From Trogon surrucura (taxonomy: Eukaryota; Chordata; Aves; Trogoniformes; Trogonidae): DNA of 64,000 nt. Where the stretch lies: contig CM036617.1 in NCBI GenBank assembly GCA_020746105.1, positions 145,220,491-145,284,490 on the forward strand, read 5' to 3'. Under the pieces are notes generated by a model. That model worked only from the letters and a program-made list of their open reading frames with translations. It did not search any database and was not told where the DNA came from. Positions 13,401-26,208 of this stretch are shown here, in pieces. The position numbers were made by a program, and so were the translations under genes. Position 1 is the stretch's first letter; each line of letters begins with the position of its first letter.

Positions 13401-16400
13401 TGCCAGGTCCACCACTAAACCATGTCCCTAAGCACCACACCTACAGGTGTTTTGAATACCTCCAGGGATGGTGACTCAACCATTTCCCTGGCCAGCCTGT
13501 GCAGAGGAAATGCAGAGAGAGGCTTTTATGGAAGCGTGATAGAGAGAATAAGCCTGGGAGGGAGTGTCAGAGACAAGCTCCAGAAATTAGCAGTGTAGAA
13601 AGAGAGCAAGCAGACCTGCAATGTGAAAATTTTAGTAATGGATGGTGTGGGAGAAGTGTGGGAAAGTTAATCTTCCTTTCAGAGCATATTAGTTAGCAAT
13701 GTTTTTCATATATGCAAGGAAGTTGATTCAACCCTATCTGAATTTTGACATTATTCTGTGACGGAAGTTAAAAGTTGCAACATAAAGCCTTTCCTAAGCA
13801 ATACATCAAATAGATCATAAAATCTTGTCAGTACAACGAGGCCGCTTATTACTTGCCAGAATCTGAGGAGCCTTTTCTAAACGTGCTCTTTGAACATCAG
13901 TTCAGTTGAATGTGGAAATGTACACAGGAGTTCCAGTGAATGTTACCAGTCACAACTGTACGTAAATCCAGTATAGCCTTCACAACTTGATGTATATGAG
14001 AACAGGAGTGGTTAACTGTCCTTTAGTTCCCGTTAGTGACTATGGCAGCCAGACAGCTGTATAATATCCAACATGCTAGAGCCTGTATTAAGCAATGCTT
14101 TTTCTGAAGTGGTATCAGAATTTCCTCTTGTTTAGTTACCTTCCCCTCCCTGGACCCCCCAAATCATACACTTCTTTGGGACAAAAAAGGATAAATAGCA
14201 CAAAACTAAAGACATCCAGACTGTTGTTAAAAGCAAACTAAGCCCTTTAGATTTTCTGTGTCTCATGGTCATGCTGTCAAAAGGTAGGAGAATACAATAA
14301 ACTAGATTATTTTTCCCACACACACATATATCATCCAGTGCATTTCTTGCTCATAACTTGGAGGCTGACACTTAAGCAAACACCCTCATGCCTCTTAACT
14401 GCTGCAAGAGTATTTGATTTCTGAGCTACATTAAGGAACTACTTACCAGAAAGTAATTTAGTTTGTTAGGTGCTGTGTTTTTCGCAGTCAGATTAACCGA
14501 TCAGTTTTTAGCTTTTGTGTCTGACCCACATACTACGTGCAAAGAACGTGTCAGCATGATTGCTTTGTGAGTAGCAGTATACTCAAGAGAAGGAGTGTTT
14601 TTTAGCCTGGTGAATCCTGCAGCTGCTGTGTGTCTTGCTGCCCACCTTTCATGGATGCTAAGTGTCTTCAACTGATCTGGACTTTGAACTGTGAAAGAAC
14701 TTTCAGAAGGTTGCAGCTTTTCTGCCTTTCATGGCCTGATATGTCGCCAATTCTGACAGACTACTAGCAGAGAAATTTTTTGTATTGTTTGTTTGGGTTC
14801 TTGGTACTACTAACGTGACTAACATTGCCTGTGGTCGTGTAAGGTGATTTAGCTACACTATGAGAAAACAGCTCATTGATAATGACTTTATATTCACTTT
14901 TTAGACAGCTGCCACAATTCTAGGAAAAAATAAGTTTTGCAAAGAATTGGAAATCAAGTACGATGCAAGACTTCGAGAGAGAGTAAGTGCCGAAAGAGTG
15001 TTTTAATATTGATCACTGAACAATTTGAAAGTATAACTTACTGCTGATGGATATCTCAGCTTATTAAATGGTAGATTTAGCAGGGGAGAGCACTATTTGA
15101 TCACTGAAAACTGAACTCATCACATCAGGTACTATAAATTGTTTGCAGAACTGTGAAGCAAAGCCAAAATTTAGTGATTATTGCTGTCATGGTGATGATC
15201 ATCGAATCATAGAATGGCCTAGGCTGGAAGGGACCTTAGAGATCATTTAATCCAACCTCCCTGTCATGGGCAGGGTCGCCGCTCAACTAAATCAGGCAAC
15301 ACATGGGGACCGAACGAGGATCGAACCTGTGACCTTGCTGTTATCAGCACCACGCTCTAACCGAGTGAGCTAACCGGCCCCCTGATGATGTAATGATTTA
15401 ATTCCCTCTGTGTGTGAATCTTACTGTACTTATCTTAAATGTAATAAAAAGCTTAGCTCTATTTGCTACCTTCATATGTAAAATGTTGAAAATACTCCCT
15501 CTGCCTACCTGCTCAAGCATGATGGCAAAACTCAGAGTTGGCTTTTTAGCTGTTTATACATTTTCCTTTGCACAGAGACTAGTGAAAAGCTTTCTGCTGC
15601 CCGTGGAATAGTTTGCTTTCCTGATTAGCCTCTTTGTCTGATAACAGGTGTAATTGTACCTCCCGCCTGTGTTTAAGTATGTCTCGATTAGAATAAATTC
15701 AGATGCTGACTGTTGTTGCTGATATGAATCACTCTACACTGAGAGTATCAGATGGATTTTAAATAAGGAAGTGCTACAAAACCAAAAGTGGGATGACATT
15801 TCCTATTCGGAACTTCTTCTGTCAGAAATTCTACTTCTTCCCCTGAAACCAGCAAGTTAAATGTTCCTTGAGTCTTCTTTAGTTGCTTTACAACGTGATG
15901 GTTCTGAAAATATTGTGTGTTGTGACACAGATTTTTAGAAAGAGTCATCTGAAGTCTCTGTTACTTATCCCTCCCCCCCCCCCCCTTTCATGGCATTTGT
16001 ATGGGTGTACAGAAATGCCAGTGTTCTGTCTGTGGGTCGCAGGTTGTAAATCACAACTCTGGATAACTGGATTTAAGTTTAAATTGCATGAAAAGAAGCC
16101 AAGTTCTTTAAAAGAACATACATTGTTGACCCTATTAAGAAACTTTTATTCTTTCATGCCCTGCTTTCACGGCAGAAATATGGAAAAATCTTTTACGATT
16201 AGGATTTAATTTTCAGCTGTTTCAGAGCACTTATTTCTTTGCATCTTTCTTGGTGTTCTTAAATTGCCAATATTTTGCCTCAGAGAAAGGGATTGAGAGG
16301 ATGGAATAAATGTGTTTCATTTGAATTCTGAGACTGCAATAAATTAGTTATTATGGCTGGTAATTGCATATCCACGGCAAGCGGATAGTGACGTAGGAGT

Positions 16401-18557
16401 CAAAAAAGCCTCAGTAATGAGTGTGTCTGCATCCTGGTCAACATCTGGAATTTTGTAATGCGTGTAACTGAGTGATAGTATAGCATCAGCTGTTAGTTAT
16501 TCAGAATACTCATCCTGTCTGCAGTGTTTTCGCTGTCTTCAGATGTTCTGAGGAAAGACCAAAGCTTTCTATCTGAATACATTTTTCATCTCTGAGAGAT
16601 AGTGGAATATTAATCTTCAGAGGGAGAAGTATTAATCGGTTTTACTGGTTTTAGAGATGTACCTTTGAAAGGTCTTCAAGGTCGAAAATGCTAATGCACA
16701 TCCAAGTATATCTATCTTATACTAAATAAATAAATATTCCATTTTACTATGGGACTTCTGGTGATCCAGGATAATGATATATATGGGTTTTCACTACTGT
16801 TTCTCATATAGGCTTTGCATTTGGAGGTCTCGGGAATAAGCACGTCACTGGAGATAGTTAGTTTATGTTCTCTGAGTCCATTAGCATGTGTTTTTAAGAT
16901 TTTTTTTTTTACTTTTCTTATTTTCTGAAAACTCAGTCCACAGCAGTAATGTATACCTTGAAAAAGTGGTGGGAGACCTTATTGATTATTTTTAATAGAT
17001 AGACTACTTGTGGGGTTTAATTTTTTTCTTTATCTTTTTCAAAAACTCCGATTTTAAAATGGACTCCTCAGTTGTGGAGATTTCAGAGATTTGTAGAGAA
17101 AATATTTGTTTCTTACTTGTGAAAAATAATTCTCTGTAGTCTTACTGCAAAAGAAAAGTAAATAGGAATTTCTTCTCATGTGAACAGCTACATACAGAGG
17201 TGTTTGCAATGTAACCTCAAAGACAGTTGAATTTTTATACTAAGAATGAGTGTCAAGAATGTAGGAAAAAATGTCAAGGCAAAGATCAGGCTGAAGGTGG
17301 TGTTTTGAGTGTTAATACTTTAAATGAGATGCTGCTCTTAATGTATTTCTCTACCCAGCATACACACACACACACACACTTTATACTTTTAATTTAAATA
17401 GCAGATCTCTCGTTCCGTAATATTGGGATAAAATGTAAAACGTAGTTAAGCTTGTGTGTTACACTTGAGAATCCAAGAGAACAAAACTGTGAAGAGATGT
17501 TCGCATTGGAAGCTGTGCTGGAGACTCTGTACCTTGCTGATCACGCTCTCTGTAACTTGCCTCTCGCAGAAATACGGTGTTGCGGAAGGACGGCCTTTGA
17601 CTGAACTCAAGGCTATGGCAAAGGCTGCTGGCGAGCAGTGTCCTTCATTCACGCCTTCTGGAGGAGAAACACTGGATGAAGTATGGTATTTGTTTACTTG
17701 CACCCTACTTTCTAGGCCATTTTATCAGTGTGGAAGTAGCTATTGTGTGTTCTCGAGAGCTTAGCCCAACCAAAGGTAGTTGTTTTTCTAATCTAAAACC
17801 ACTACTTGACCTGATTACAGTGGCTGCCAAGTAGGTTATCTCTTTAGAACTAATATTGATTTTGAGATTGACTCCTCATGAAGTCCTTGTTTGCAGAAGG
17901 ATGATGGCAATCCCTCTCAACCTTGGCTTTGGAGGACAGAGGGGTTTTTACAGCGTTTGATAACTCACCGTTGATTTCTGAGACTTGGCTGTGATAAATG
18001 TTTGTCTTTTAATTTGAAGTAGTAGTTGTATCTCAGACTTCTGAAAGCCGAAGGCTCTTACATTCTTTGCAACATACTCTTCTGACCTTTCTCTTTAGGT
18101 AAGAGAACGCGCAAGGGATTTTTTTGAATTTCTGTGTCGGCTAGCTGTTGAACTGGAACCAAAAGAGCAAGACATGCACGACGCGGCAAGCAGGAGCTCA
18201 GGAATGTCTGAAGAACAGTTAGTTTTTCCTTGGACGCACCACTGCAGTGAAGCAGAACGTGGCTCTGGTAACGGTGGAGCTTCTAAAATACTAGATGCCA
18301 ATATATTAGTGGTGAGTCATGGAGCCTACATGAGGAACTGGATTGGTTATTTTGTTTCGGATCTCAACTGTACTTTACCAACAAATTTAACAAAGTCTCA
18401 GTTGTCTTCTGTCAGTCCTAATACAGGAGTTAGTCACTTCATTATAAAACTTGAAAATGGAAATTTGTTAAAACCTGAAATCACGTGTGTTTGTCTTAAT
18501 CAAGACTCTCACTTAGTGGATGTGGGGGCTGAATGTGTAGCTGCAAAAGTGTTTTAA
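7447..18557 (+). CDS. TIGAR: TIGAR, fructose-2,6-bisphosphatase-like phosphatase (six coding exons)
   Basis: The join 7447-7478, 9464-9501, 11529-11650, 14905-14982, 17570-17680, 18099-18557 gives 279 codons plus stop. Human TIGAR has 270 residues. The protein is a cytosolic histidine-phosphatase-superfamily enzyme that hydrolyses fructose-2,6-bisphosphate and related phosphates (2,3-bisphosphoglycerate in vitro), lowering glycolytic flux and favouring the pentose phosphate pathway. The catalytic histidine is in the RHGE motif (His11). Glu102 in [12 protein letters not shown] matches the family acid, and the second histidine is in VVSHGAYMR (His201). All splice sites are GT-AG except intron 3, which is GC-AG. 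Phases are consistent and the first 64 codons align with human without gaps. The region between about residues 145 and 190 is poorly conserved, as is usual for this protein. The start is supported by [13 protein letters not shown] matching the family N-terminus and by its position in the CpG island. The gene looks intact. Confidence 0.97.
7576..7583. promoter_or_regulatory. Second palindromic CRE, TIGAR intron 1
   Basis: Exact TGACGTCA lies 98 bp after the exon 1 donor and still inside the CpG island. It is 255 bp from the upstream copy. Confidence 0.5.
7597..7635. repeat. C-rich tract with G-quadruplex potential on the minus strand
   Basis: Several runs of four to twelve C separated by one to three other bases lie about 120 bp into TIGAR intron 1. 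The complementary strand has the run pattern needed for a G-quadruplex. It also makes this part hard to sequence and assemble. Confidence 0.6.
9464..9501 (+). CDS. TIGAR: TIGAR coding exon 2
   Basis: 38-nt exon between TTTCAG and a GTTAGT donor. It completes His11 and encodes [12 protein letters not shown] plus the first base of Gly24. Confidence 0.93.
11529..11650 (+). CDS. TIGAR: TIGAR coding exon 3 (GC donor)
   Basis: 122-nt exon after TTTTGTAG. It encodes [19 protein letters not shown] through [10 protein letters not shown], matching human codons 25-64. The donor is CAG|GCAAGT, the usual context for a GC-AG intron. Confidence 0.95.
13333..13503 (-). repeat. CR1 LINE 3' fragment in TIGAR intron 3
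   Basis: Minus-strand CR1 tail (plus strand ATAGAATCATAGAATAGTTT) followed by CCAGGGATGGTGACTCAACC. About 170 bp, noncoding. Confidence 0.88.
14905..14982 (+). CDS. TIGAR: TIGAR coding exon 4
   Basis: 78-nt exon in phase 0 between TTTTTAG and GTAAGT. It encodes [20 protein letters not shown] then ARLRER. Confidence 0.95.
15200..15382 (-). mobile_element. TguSINE1-like SINE in TIGAR intron 4
   Basis: On the minus strand the head reads like tRNA-Ile: GGCCGGTTAGCTCACTCGGT, then TGGTGCTGATAACA with the GAT anticodon context, then the GGTTCGATCCTC B-box. A linker and a CR1-type tail (GGTTGGATTAAATGATCTCT to ATTCTATGATTCGATG) follow. The flanks carry a 7-bp direct repeat, TGATGAT, at 15193-15199 and 15383-15389. 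The head has both internal promoter boxes but is not a functional tRNA gene. Such SINEs are mobilised by CR1 machinery. The family points to a passerine. Confidence 0.85.
17361..17379. repeat. (CA)n microsatellite
   Basis: About nine CA dinucleotides in TIGAR intron 4, 190 bp upstream of exon 5. Confidence 0.9.
17570..17680 (+). CDS. TIGAR: TIGAR coding exon 5
   Basis: 111-nt exon in phase 0 between CTCGCAG and GTATGG. It encodes [19 protein letters not shown] to GGETLDE, and contains the acid Glu102. Confidence 0.95.
18099..18557 (+). CDS. TIGAR: TIGAR coding exon 6 (terminal)
   Basis: Begins after CTCTTTAG with [15 protein letters not shown], includes [15 protein letters not shown] and [14 protein letters not shown]-like C-terminal blocks ([16 protein letters not shown]), and ends at TAA 18555-18557. 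It encodes 152 residues, more than half the protein. Confidence 0.95.
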   Translation, partial: VRERARDFFEFLCRLAVELEPKEQDMHDAASRSSGMSEEQLVFPWTHHCSEAERGSGNGGASKILDANILVVSHGAYMRNWIGYFVSDLNCTLPTNLTKSQLSSVSPNTGVSHFIIKLENGNLLKPEITCVCLNQDSHLVDVGAECVAAKVF

Positions 18558-18957
18558 GAGCCTTCGTAGATGGGATTGGTTTTAGACCACCCTTATACTA
18601 AGCTTGTGAAAGGTGTCTGTAGTAATTACGGAGATGGGCTGGAGTTCTTGACACTAAACTGCAAAACTGAAGATGTACAACTGCTTACCATCCTAAAGTA
18701 ACAATCTGCATGGTCCTAGTGCCCAGTATGGGTTGGCACTAGAGAAGTAACACAAATGTTCTTTATGAACAGAAACATAATACTTCCAGTCACTTGCATA
18801 TCTGCTCTTACAATGCATATTTTTAAAAACGTCTTTTCATTAGCCCATAATTATTTTGATTGTCTTCAGGTAAAAGAGTTGGGGAGGGGTGAGGAATGGT
18901 ACCTCAGAGATGAACTATACTGTATTCTTGTTTTATTACAAAATATTATATTGTAAT

Positions 18958-18963
18958 ATTAAA
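18958..18963 (+). promoter_or_regulatory. Candidate TIGAR poly(A) signals
   Basis: ATTAAA about 400 bp after the TIGAR stop is followed by a GT-rich stretch (TGTATGTTGTCTT), giving a plausible proximal poly(A) site. Other candidates are ATTAAA at 19565-19570 and AATAAA at 20829-20834. Which is used cannot be told from sequence. Confidence 0.4.
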
Positions 18964-21900
18964 CATGTATGTTGTCTTAAAATAACTTTTTGGAATGCAA
19001 TAGTATAACCTAAAAAAGGAGGATTGCCTTGTGGAAAAGGTTTAGTACAGGGTCAGAGGACATGTTCCTGGCTCTGATACTAAATAGCTGTGAGACTCTG
19101 GACAAATCTCTTCCATTTCTAAAATGGGGATGATGATATACCTACCTCGCAGAAGTGTTTTGTAAGAAATTGTTAGCATTGTCGAGACCTCTGAAGAGCA
19201 CTGTACACAAACATAAAATATTTATTTTTAACTGTAAGCAGGATGAGGAACCTCATGTGCACATAATTGAAATAACGGTCTCTCTCCTGTAAAGGAACCT
19301 TATCAACAGGGTGAGTTGTACCCAACTAGAATCCTGTTATCAGTTGCAATTGTACACTTAACGGGTAAATATTTTTTTGCCTAGAATTAGGCAAGTTTGG
19401 TTGCTTGATGGTTGCTTTTAGTTGCTTTTAGTACTGCATTATTTCCCTACTGAGGTGTTTGTAGTGTTATTGTGTAAACTTCTCTGATTTGTGTTATTTA
19501 TAATAACCACATATTTGTTTCTTAATTTGCATATTTTAAGCCTGTTAAAAAAAAAAAAACGGAAATTAAAGGCTCCTGAGTAGAACTCCATTTCATCTGT
19601 ATTTCTTTTGAGGTAAAAACCTTTGTTAATATTACTCTGTGAAACTTTGTTTAGATAAAATAACTTTTTTTTTTTTTTTCTGAAAAACCCAGGCTGGTCT
19701 TTTACAGTGAAAAAGAGCCCTTTATAGGGCTGATTGATCAGTACTATCCTGACTCTTACCTGGAAGAACCACTGAGGTTAGTGTTAAGGACATAGTTAAA
19801 CTGCTTGCATATATACAAAATGAGCCGTTTGACTGAAGCTTCAGTGTTTTTTAATTTTTAAAAATACACTATCCTGTGTACTTTAAACTACTTAGCTTCT
19901 TTGCCTTGAAGCAGAGACTTGAATTTTGAGGAGTAAAAAGAGGTTGCTGTGGTTCCCTTGAAGAGGTGGGATACCTGCATTGAACTGCGGCCCTGCTAAA
20001 AAAAACCCAGCAGCAGAATTACTTTGTCTGACTGTAGTGCCTGGTCTTTGCTGCTTCTGCTGGTGTGACTGTCACTTGGTGAGAAAGTTCTCTTGATTCC
20101 TGCCTGAACGAGGATCTGCTGCTGTTTTCTCTGTTGTTCGGCCAATCCTGCTCAGATGGACAGGATGAAATGTGAAGTGCTCAACTGTGTGGTGACTGCA
20201 GGTGGGCTTCTGAGGTTGTGCTCTCCAGAACCTGGAAATGAACACTTGTTACTAGTAAGGCTTATTTATTTAGCAAATAACCGTGAAACTGTCTGCTGCT
20301 GCCTCTGGAAAGTAATCCATAGAGAGGAAGGTAATTTACCTGATGTGTGAAAAGTGAACACTAGTAATGGGTGTCGGCAAGGACTGGTCTTTCAACCTGT
20401 AACACATTATATAATGTCAAGGACTGGACGTTCTTAAGTTGGTTCAACAAATTTAAATTGGAGCTTTATATTGAACTTCTGCATCAATAGGCTAAACTTG
20501 TATCAGCTGGTTTCCTTTCATTTCTTTACAGATAGAGAGGAAAGCTGCTTCACTTGGCCCCTCCTTCACTGTATGAGGCAGTTCATAAATGTACAGGTGT
20601 ATCTGGACAAAGTTTGGTGACTGGGGGTTTTCCCACAAACATGAAATCTTTGTAACGCAGAATCCTGGGAAACTTAAAATTTTTCAGTAACATCAAAGCA
20701 AGGTTTGGTCAAAATACCTCTTTCAAGTTTAATTTTATGTTGGTAGCCTTTGTTCAAAACAAAACCATTCTTAAGCACAGTGTTTCAGTCTTATTCAGAA
20801 GTAATAAGTCCTGAATTCACATAGTCACAATAAAGTGTTTAGAAAATTAGTAAATTTTTGAGAAAGTCAGCCAACTGGAAAAATCCTTGGTAGCCAACCA
20901 CTATTGACATTATGCAGAAAGCTTGTATTTGTGAAATTAAAAAGGGCCTGTTTCAAATCAGAAGTACAGGCATGAGAGTGGTAACTTGAGGAACTGTTCA
21001 AGACTTGTTTAAAAGCATCCATATAGGGCTTTTTCACAAACTAAATAAGTTCATTCTTAATATACTAAAGGAAGCAAGCTGTGTACACAGGAAGGAAAAA
21101 TGGGAATGTGGGCTTTTGTGCAGGTTCCTCGAGCTTCTTGTGAAATGCATCTTCCTAGAGGGCTCCGGAATACTAAATTGATGATCAAAGCCAAAGAAGG
21201 TAGAAAAGTTTTAATGATGGCTATTACCCAAGTTAATGGCAGGGGGTGGGCCGGGAATTCATTCTTAATTTCCTTGTCCCTGGCAGTGCCTGTTTATTTC
21301 AGGAAGGCTGGCTGCACGGCAGGAGACTGTCCTGTTGGTGCTTTAAATAGCTTGAACTTTTACTGTAATTGCCGTGTCCTGAATTTGGTCAGTCATTCCA
21401 TTAACAATACTGCTTGGAGCCAGAGTAACCAAGTTGAAAATGTGCATCCTTCATCAGCCAGAAAATGAGTGGAGACCTGATCACGTTTTCCTCCCAAAGC
21501 CAGTAACTTTTGTCCAATACTTTGAAACACACTAGTGATTCGTGTGCTTCCCTTAGTTTAAAAGGCTGCTTTTTTTTTTTAGTCTTGCTTACCTTCAAAC
21601 AAGTTAATTAACATTTTGTTCTTCCTCATATATTATGGGAACACCTACTTGTTAAATGCTTTGTCACTTCTTCCAGTAGGGATTTTTGACTCTTCTTCTG
21701 TAATATCCTTTACCTTCTTCAATGTATGTGTTTAAAATTTAGAACCATCCTAAGAAACCTGATTGTTTTCTTTAAGCTATTGTTAACAAATTCTTCCATC
21801 TTGTGTTAGTTCTTACGTAGGACGAGCAGGTGGTACAATGGTGTGTAACCATGAAAAATGTCAAAAAGTGAAACCGTGTTTTCTGAACAGCTCCCAAGTT

Positions 21901-24900
21901 AATGAAATAAGATTTCTTTTAGTGAATAACTTGAGAGCCAGAATCTCCTAATTAAGACTTTGTAAACCACACTAAATTGGTGCAAACACATGTGCCAGTG
22001 GCCTGAGATGTATAAGCAGTCAAGTGTGTTCTGCTGGTACCCTGTGGTGGTCTTTCCCTGTGTATCTGTGCTTGGTGGTTTTGGAGACAGGGTAGTGGCG
22101 TAGAGATGATCTCGTAGCCTGCCCTAATACAGTTTTTATTCAACCTTTGTTATATTCAGATGTGAGCTTCTCTATGCATTAAAAAGTAAATTGTTGATTT
22201 TTGGAAGCTTCTGAACTTAATTGCAAAGCCTATTTCCTCTCAGTCTGCATATAGTACTTGTCTTTTAAAGTCTTTAAATTGTTCTTTCGCTCTTTTAAAA
22301 AAGTGACTCGTGTACCTTTGTACAGTAATTCTGTACAATTTATTTGGATCATGGGAAAGGAGAGCTGCAGTTATAGATGGTTCTGTTAGGAATAGTAGCA
22401 GAATATAAATATTTGAGGGATTACTCGGTAGTGGGCAATGAATGTTTTGTCCTTGTGAAATGCCAGTCTCTAATTAGCAGCAGGAGACAAGGCCTTAACT
22501 ACAGGGTGGATTTTCAGCTGTAGCTGCCAAGATGTAAGAGAGGCTGTGAAAGCAGATCAAGCTGTTAAACACATTACCAGGATTATAAGAATTTCGAGTG
22601 ATAAGAAAAAGGTATGTTCCTTTTGACTACCTTCACAGGAAGATAGTGCTGAAATAAATGTTAGAAACATCTCAGCTTGCCTGTTTAATGGCCTGTAGTC
22701 AGAACTGAGAGAACCGGTGTGTACTTTCAAATCATCTTTTAAACTGGTGAAGATTAAAATAAAAAGTGCCTTGGCAGGCTTTTTCAGCTGATCAATAGGG
22801 GAAGAAAAAGGGACTGTGGAGATCACGAGACTCAAAAGGAAACATGGTGCCTTCCTTCCTAAGCTAATGTTTTCTTATGCTGAAGAATCTCTACTCCCAA
22901 AAAGTCATGCTTCAAAAGGTGGGGGAGTTGTGACCATCTTTGATAAAGTCTTTATGTTTAAGCATTGCTTTACCTGTCTGGGCTTGATTTGGAAAAGCTG
23001 ACAGGAGAAACAGAGGGGAGTTCAAAGCTTCCTGCGTGGTAGTTTCTCAGTTTTGGCCCCACCAACATCATCTCCCAGCCGGTCTGCTAAATGTCTGGCA
23101 GTCAGCAGACATGCGCCTTGGCAGAGCACGCTGATAGTATCACAGTTTCCTTCCTCTAAAGTATCAGCCCTTTTTCAAGATATTTGCTCTATGCGCACAG
23201 TTCTCTGTTGGATTTATGTTTTCCAGACCTGTCTTGCAATAGGAGGAGGTGTGCGTTTTTATTCTTTTTTTTAAAAGCACAGAATTTAGATCAGATGCGT
23301 TCTCTATCCAAGCTTTTGGTATTTCATGAGACTGCCTCACATCCACAGCCCACATGCCTGGCCCTAAAATCTGTCAGATTTTCCCCAGATGTGTCCCTCT
23401 TGTGAGGGCTTTGGCCGCGAGCCTGGGGTTTTTTGGATATCCCAGGCAAATGGCAGCCGCGTGAGCGCAAATCGACTGCACGGTACGTGAGCTGTTTCCC
23501 TGACATCTGTGAATACGGCAAACCCACCGCGTGGATAATCCGTTTGCACGTGGTAAATCCAAGGCTACTCGGGCAGGTCTCCTGCACCGAGGTGACTCTG
23601 GCCTCACTCGCAAATGTCTCTGGGATTCCCGGGCAACAGGGAGCCCCGTGGGAACTCACGAAATGTCATACCTGAACACTAGAAGATGGGTCTGGGGGCA
23701 CAGTCAAAGAACAACAGCGGAGGCCCTGAGAATATGGGCATGGGAGGATTCCAAGATAAAAACACAAATCATGACTAGGCAATTAATGGACACCAACGGA
23801 ATGCGCTAGAGGTCTGGGCAGAACCGCTTCTGGGGCAAGATTGGACACGATATTCTTTCTCTCTGATGCTGACATTCCAAGCCACAGCTGAACTGAAGAG
23901 GGGTGATGCACTAGACCTGACTGTGCTAAGTCATGAATATGTCTTGGAAGAGCTGGCTCTTGACAAGTAAATTTACTTAAGTTAAAAGTTGAGGTAAAAA
24001 AAGAAGGCTTTATTTCAGAAAGACAAGAATCACAAAATTAATTTAATAAGGTCAGCTATACTTAATCACAAAATCAGTTTAAGAAGGTCAGCTATTCTTA
24101 AGAGATTTGAATAAACTTAATATGGAAGGAAGGGGGAAAGCTTTGTGTGTTTAAATCAGAGATGTAAAAATTACCTAGAAATTGCGTCCCAAACAGGCCA
24201 AAATTACAGGGGAATTTTCTAGGCATAATTAGATCAACAGTAATCTCAGAACAAGTTCCTGATTCTGGGAAGCAAGCCTATAAGGAGTAGAAAGGAAGTT
24301 CGTATAGAATCTTGTATCTTAGATGTGGAATGATGAGAATTTGCAAAATAAAACAAGTAGCAAAACCATCCTGAGGTACGTGTGCATCAAAACAGAGAAC
24401 AAGGAAAGGAGTGTCAGAAATGTTGCAGTGTGTGGATGGCACAGAGATTAGATAGTTTTAAATTATATCCCAAAAATGAATTACTTAATCTACAGCAATA
24501 TTGAACACCAGGGTAGAAGAGGATAGATAATGGGAATGAGGATAGGGAAAATACCACATTTAAAGCCAAGAATTAAAGAATTTAATATGTTCCTGTCAGG
24601 GGAAATGACTAATCCTTGTCCCAGAATCCTGTGAAGGCACATCTAAAATTACACATCGGTAAGCAAGTATTTTAAGTAGATCTGTCAAGTTGGGTGTGGA
24701 ACTGTATGACTAGAGAATAGGAAATAAAATATTTTTTGAGAACGGAGGGCAAAGTAGTGTTACAGAACTGTTACTTTAGCCTTAATAACATTCAGGGCTT
24801 TAGAACAAATTCTGAAAGAGGCTGTAATTACAGACAAGAGAGGTAAATGAAACCTGGAATATAATTAAATGAGTTTTTACCATAAGTAGTTCACACTAGA

Positions 24901-25892
24901 CTAAACTGATAGTTCTTTGATGAAATAACTAATGTCTAGGCAAGGGAAAAAGGATGGAATATGATCTAGGTGAATTCTAATTGCACACTTGACACAATGC
25001 CATGATGGAAGCCAGTAGCTCAACTGGAAAAGATAAATGTTACTAGGAAAAAAAAAAAAAAAGGTATGCAAGTAATTTATGGGCCTATGAGTAAGTAGTA
25101 GTGTCCAAGGTCAAGCACCAAGCTGGAGTAAAGTTAGTATTTAAGTTCCTTATAGGGCAATTTTTTTGTAAGGACTTCGAATAAAAACATACAAATGTGG
25201 AAATGTTAATGAGGAAGCATCATCAATAACTGTGTGGGTCAGAACATCATGGAGAGGAAGAAATAAATAAGAAGAATGAAGTTAAATGGCATGAAACCAC
25301 CTGTACCTTTGTTTTCCTTACTGTTCTATTTTTTTTCTTAACAGCAACACTGCACTCACACCCCAAAGGATCAGAATTAATTAATCACCAGTTAGGCTGA
25401 CTCTGAATAAAGCAAGCCACAGGCTTCACCTAGTGAATCCTGCATCTAATCTTGCAATGAGCGGTGTTTTTGACATCTTGAAGTCATGTGTCTAATGTCT
25501 ACAAACCCTGTTAAAACTGCAATCCTCGCACAAACGTTCCTAATATCGTCCGGCAGGCACTGGGTCTCATTACACCCTCACCTCCACAATGAAAGAGCTT
25601 TCTGGCGTAGCTACAGCTGTGTCAGTGGCATCTCCATAACTCCACACTCCTCCTCTTCTACTCTGAGGCTTCTTTGCTCACAGGACTGCAGCATTCCTGC
25701 CCAAGGCATTTGTTGCTGAATGTCAGTGCCATGCTAGTGCAAAAGTGACACAGTATTTCCTTATATTTGCACGACTAGTTCTGAAGACTTAAATTCACAA
25801 ACCAAAGATGTATATGAGGAGGAGAAATAACTGCTGTATGAAAGTAACATTGCCTCTGTCTAACAACATCATTTGTCACAGAATTGCCATAT
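18964..25892. other. TIGAR 3' UTR and intergenic DNA, mostly unrecognised
   Basis: The first part may be TIGAR 3' UTR. Beyond about 20.9 kb nothing is recognised as coding. A block at about 23390-23860 is richer in G+C and CpG than its surroundings and may be an old repeat that I cannot name. 24000-25860 is AT-rich with a short tandem duplication (separate entry) and an A-run near 25049. Confidence 0.45.
24028..24099. repeat. Two 36-bp tandem repeats
   Basis: Two adjacent 36-bp copies beginning AATCACAAAAT and sharing AAGGTCAGCTAT. They differ at about five positions. Noncoding. Confidence 0.7.
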
Positions 25893-26208
25893 AATCATAG
25901 AATTGTCAGGGTTGGAAGGGACCTTAAAGATCATCTAGTTCCAACTCCCTCGCCATGGGGGGCAAGCTAGATCAGGTTACCCAGAGCCCCATCCAGCCTG
26001 GCCTTACAAACTTCCAGGGATGGGGCTTCCACCACCTCTCTGGGCAACCTGTTCCAGTGTCTCACCACCCTCAGGGGGAAGAACTTCTTCCTAACATCCA
26101 ATCTGAACCGATCCATCTCTAGCTTTAATCCATCCCCTCTAGTCCTATCACTACCGGACATCCTAAAAAGTCCCTCACCAGCTTTCTTGGAGGCCCTCTT
26201 AAGATACG
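25893..26208 (-). repeat. CR1 LINE 3' fragment
   Basis: Minus-strand CR1 of the same subfamily as 6106-6878. It carries a frame encoding MSGSDRTRGDGLKLEMDRFR and [18 protein letters not shown], the C-terminal end of CR1 ORF2, followed by the tail. Confidence 0.9.

Noticed and set aside
15303-15380. tRNA-Ile gene on the minus strand
   Set aside because: The tRNA-like sequence is the head of a SINE with a CR1 tail and flanking repeat, with several mismatches to a functional tRNA.
23324-23809. Overlapping 80-111-codon frames on both strands
   Set aside because: Frames overlap on opposite strands in a locally CpG-richer block with no domain; more likely an old unnamed repeat.
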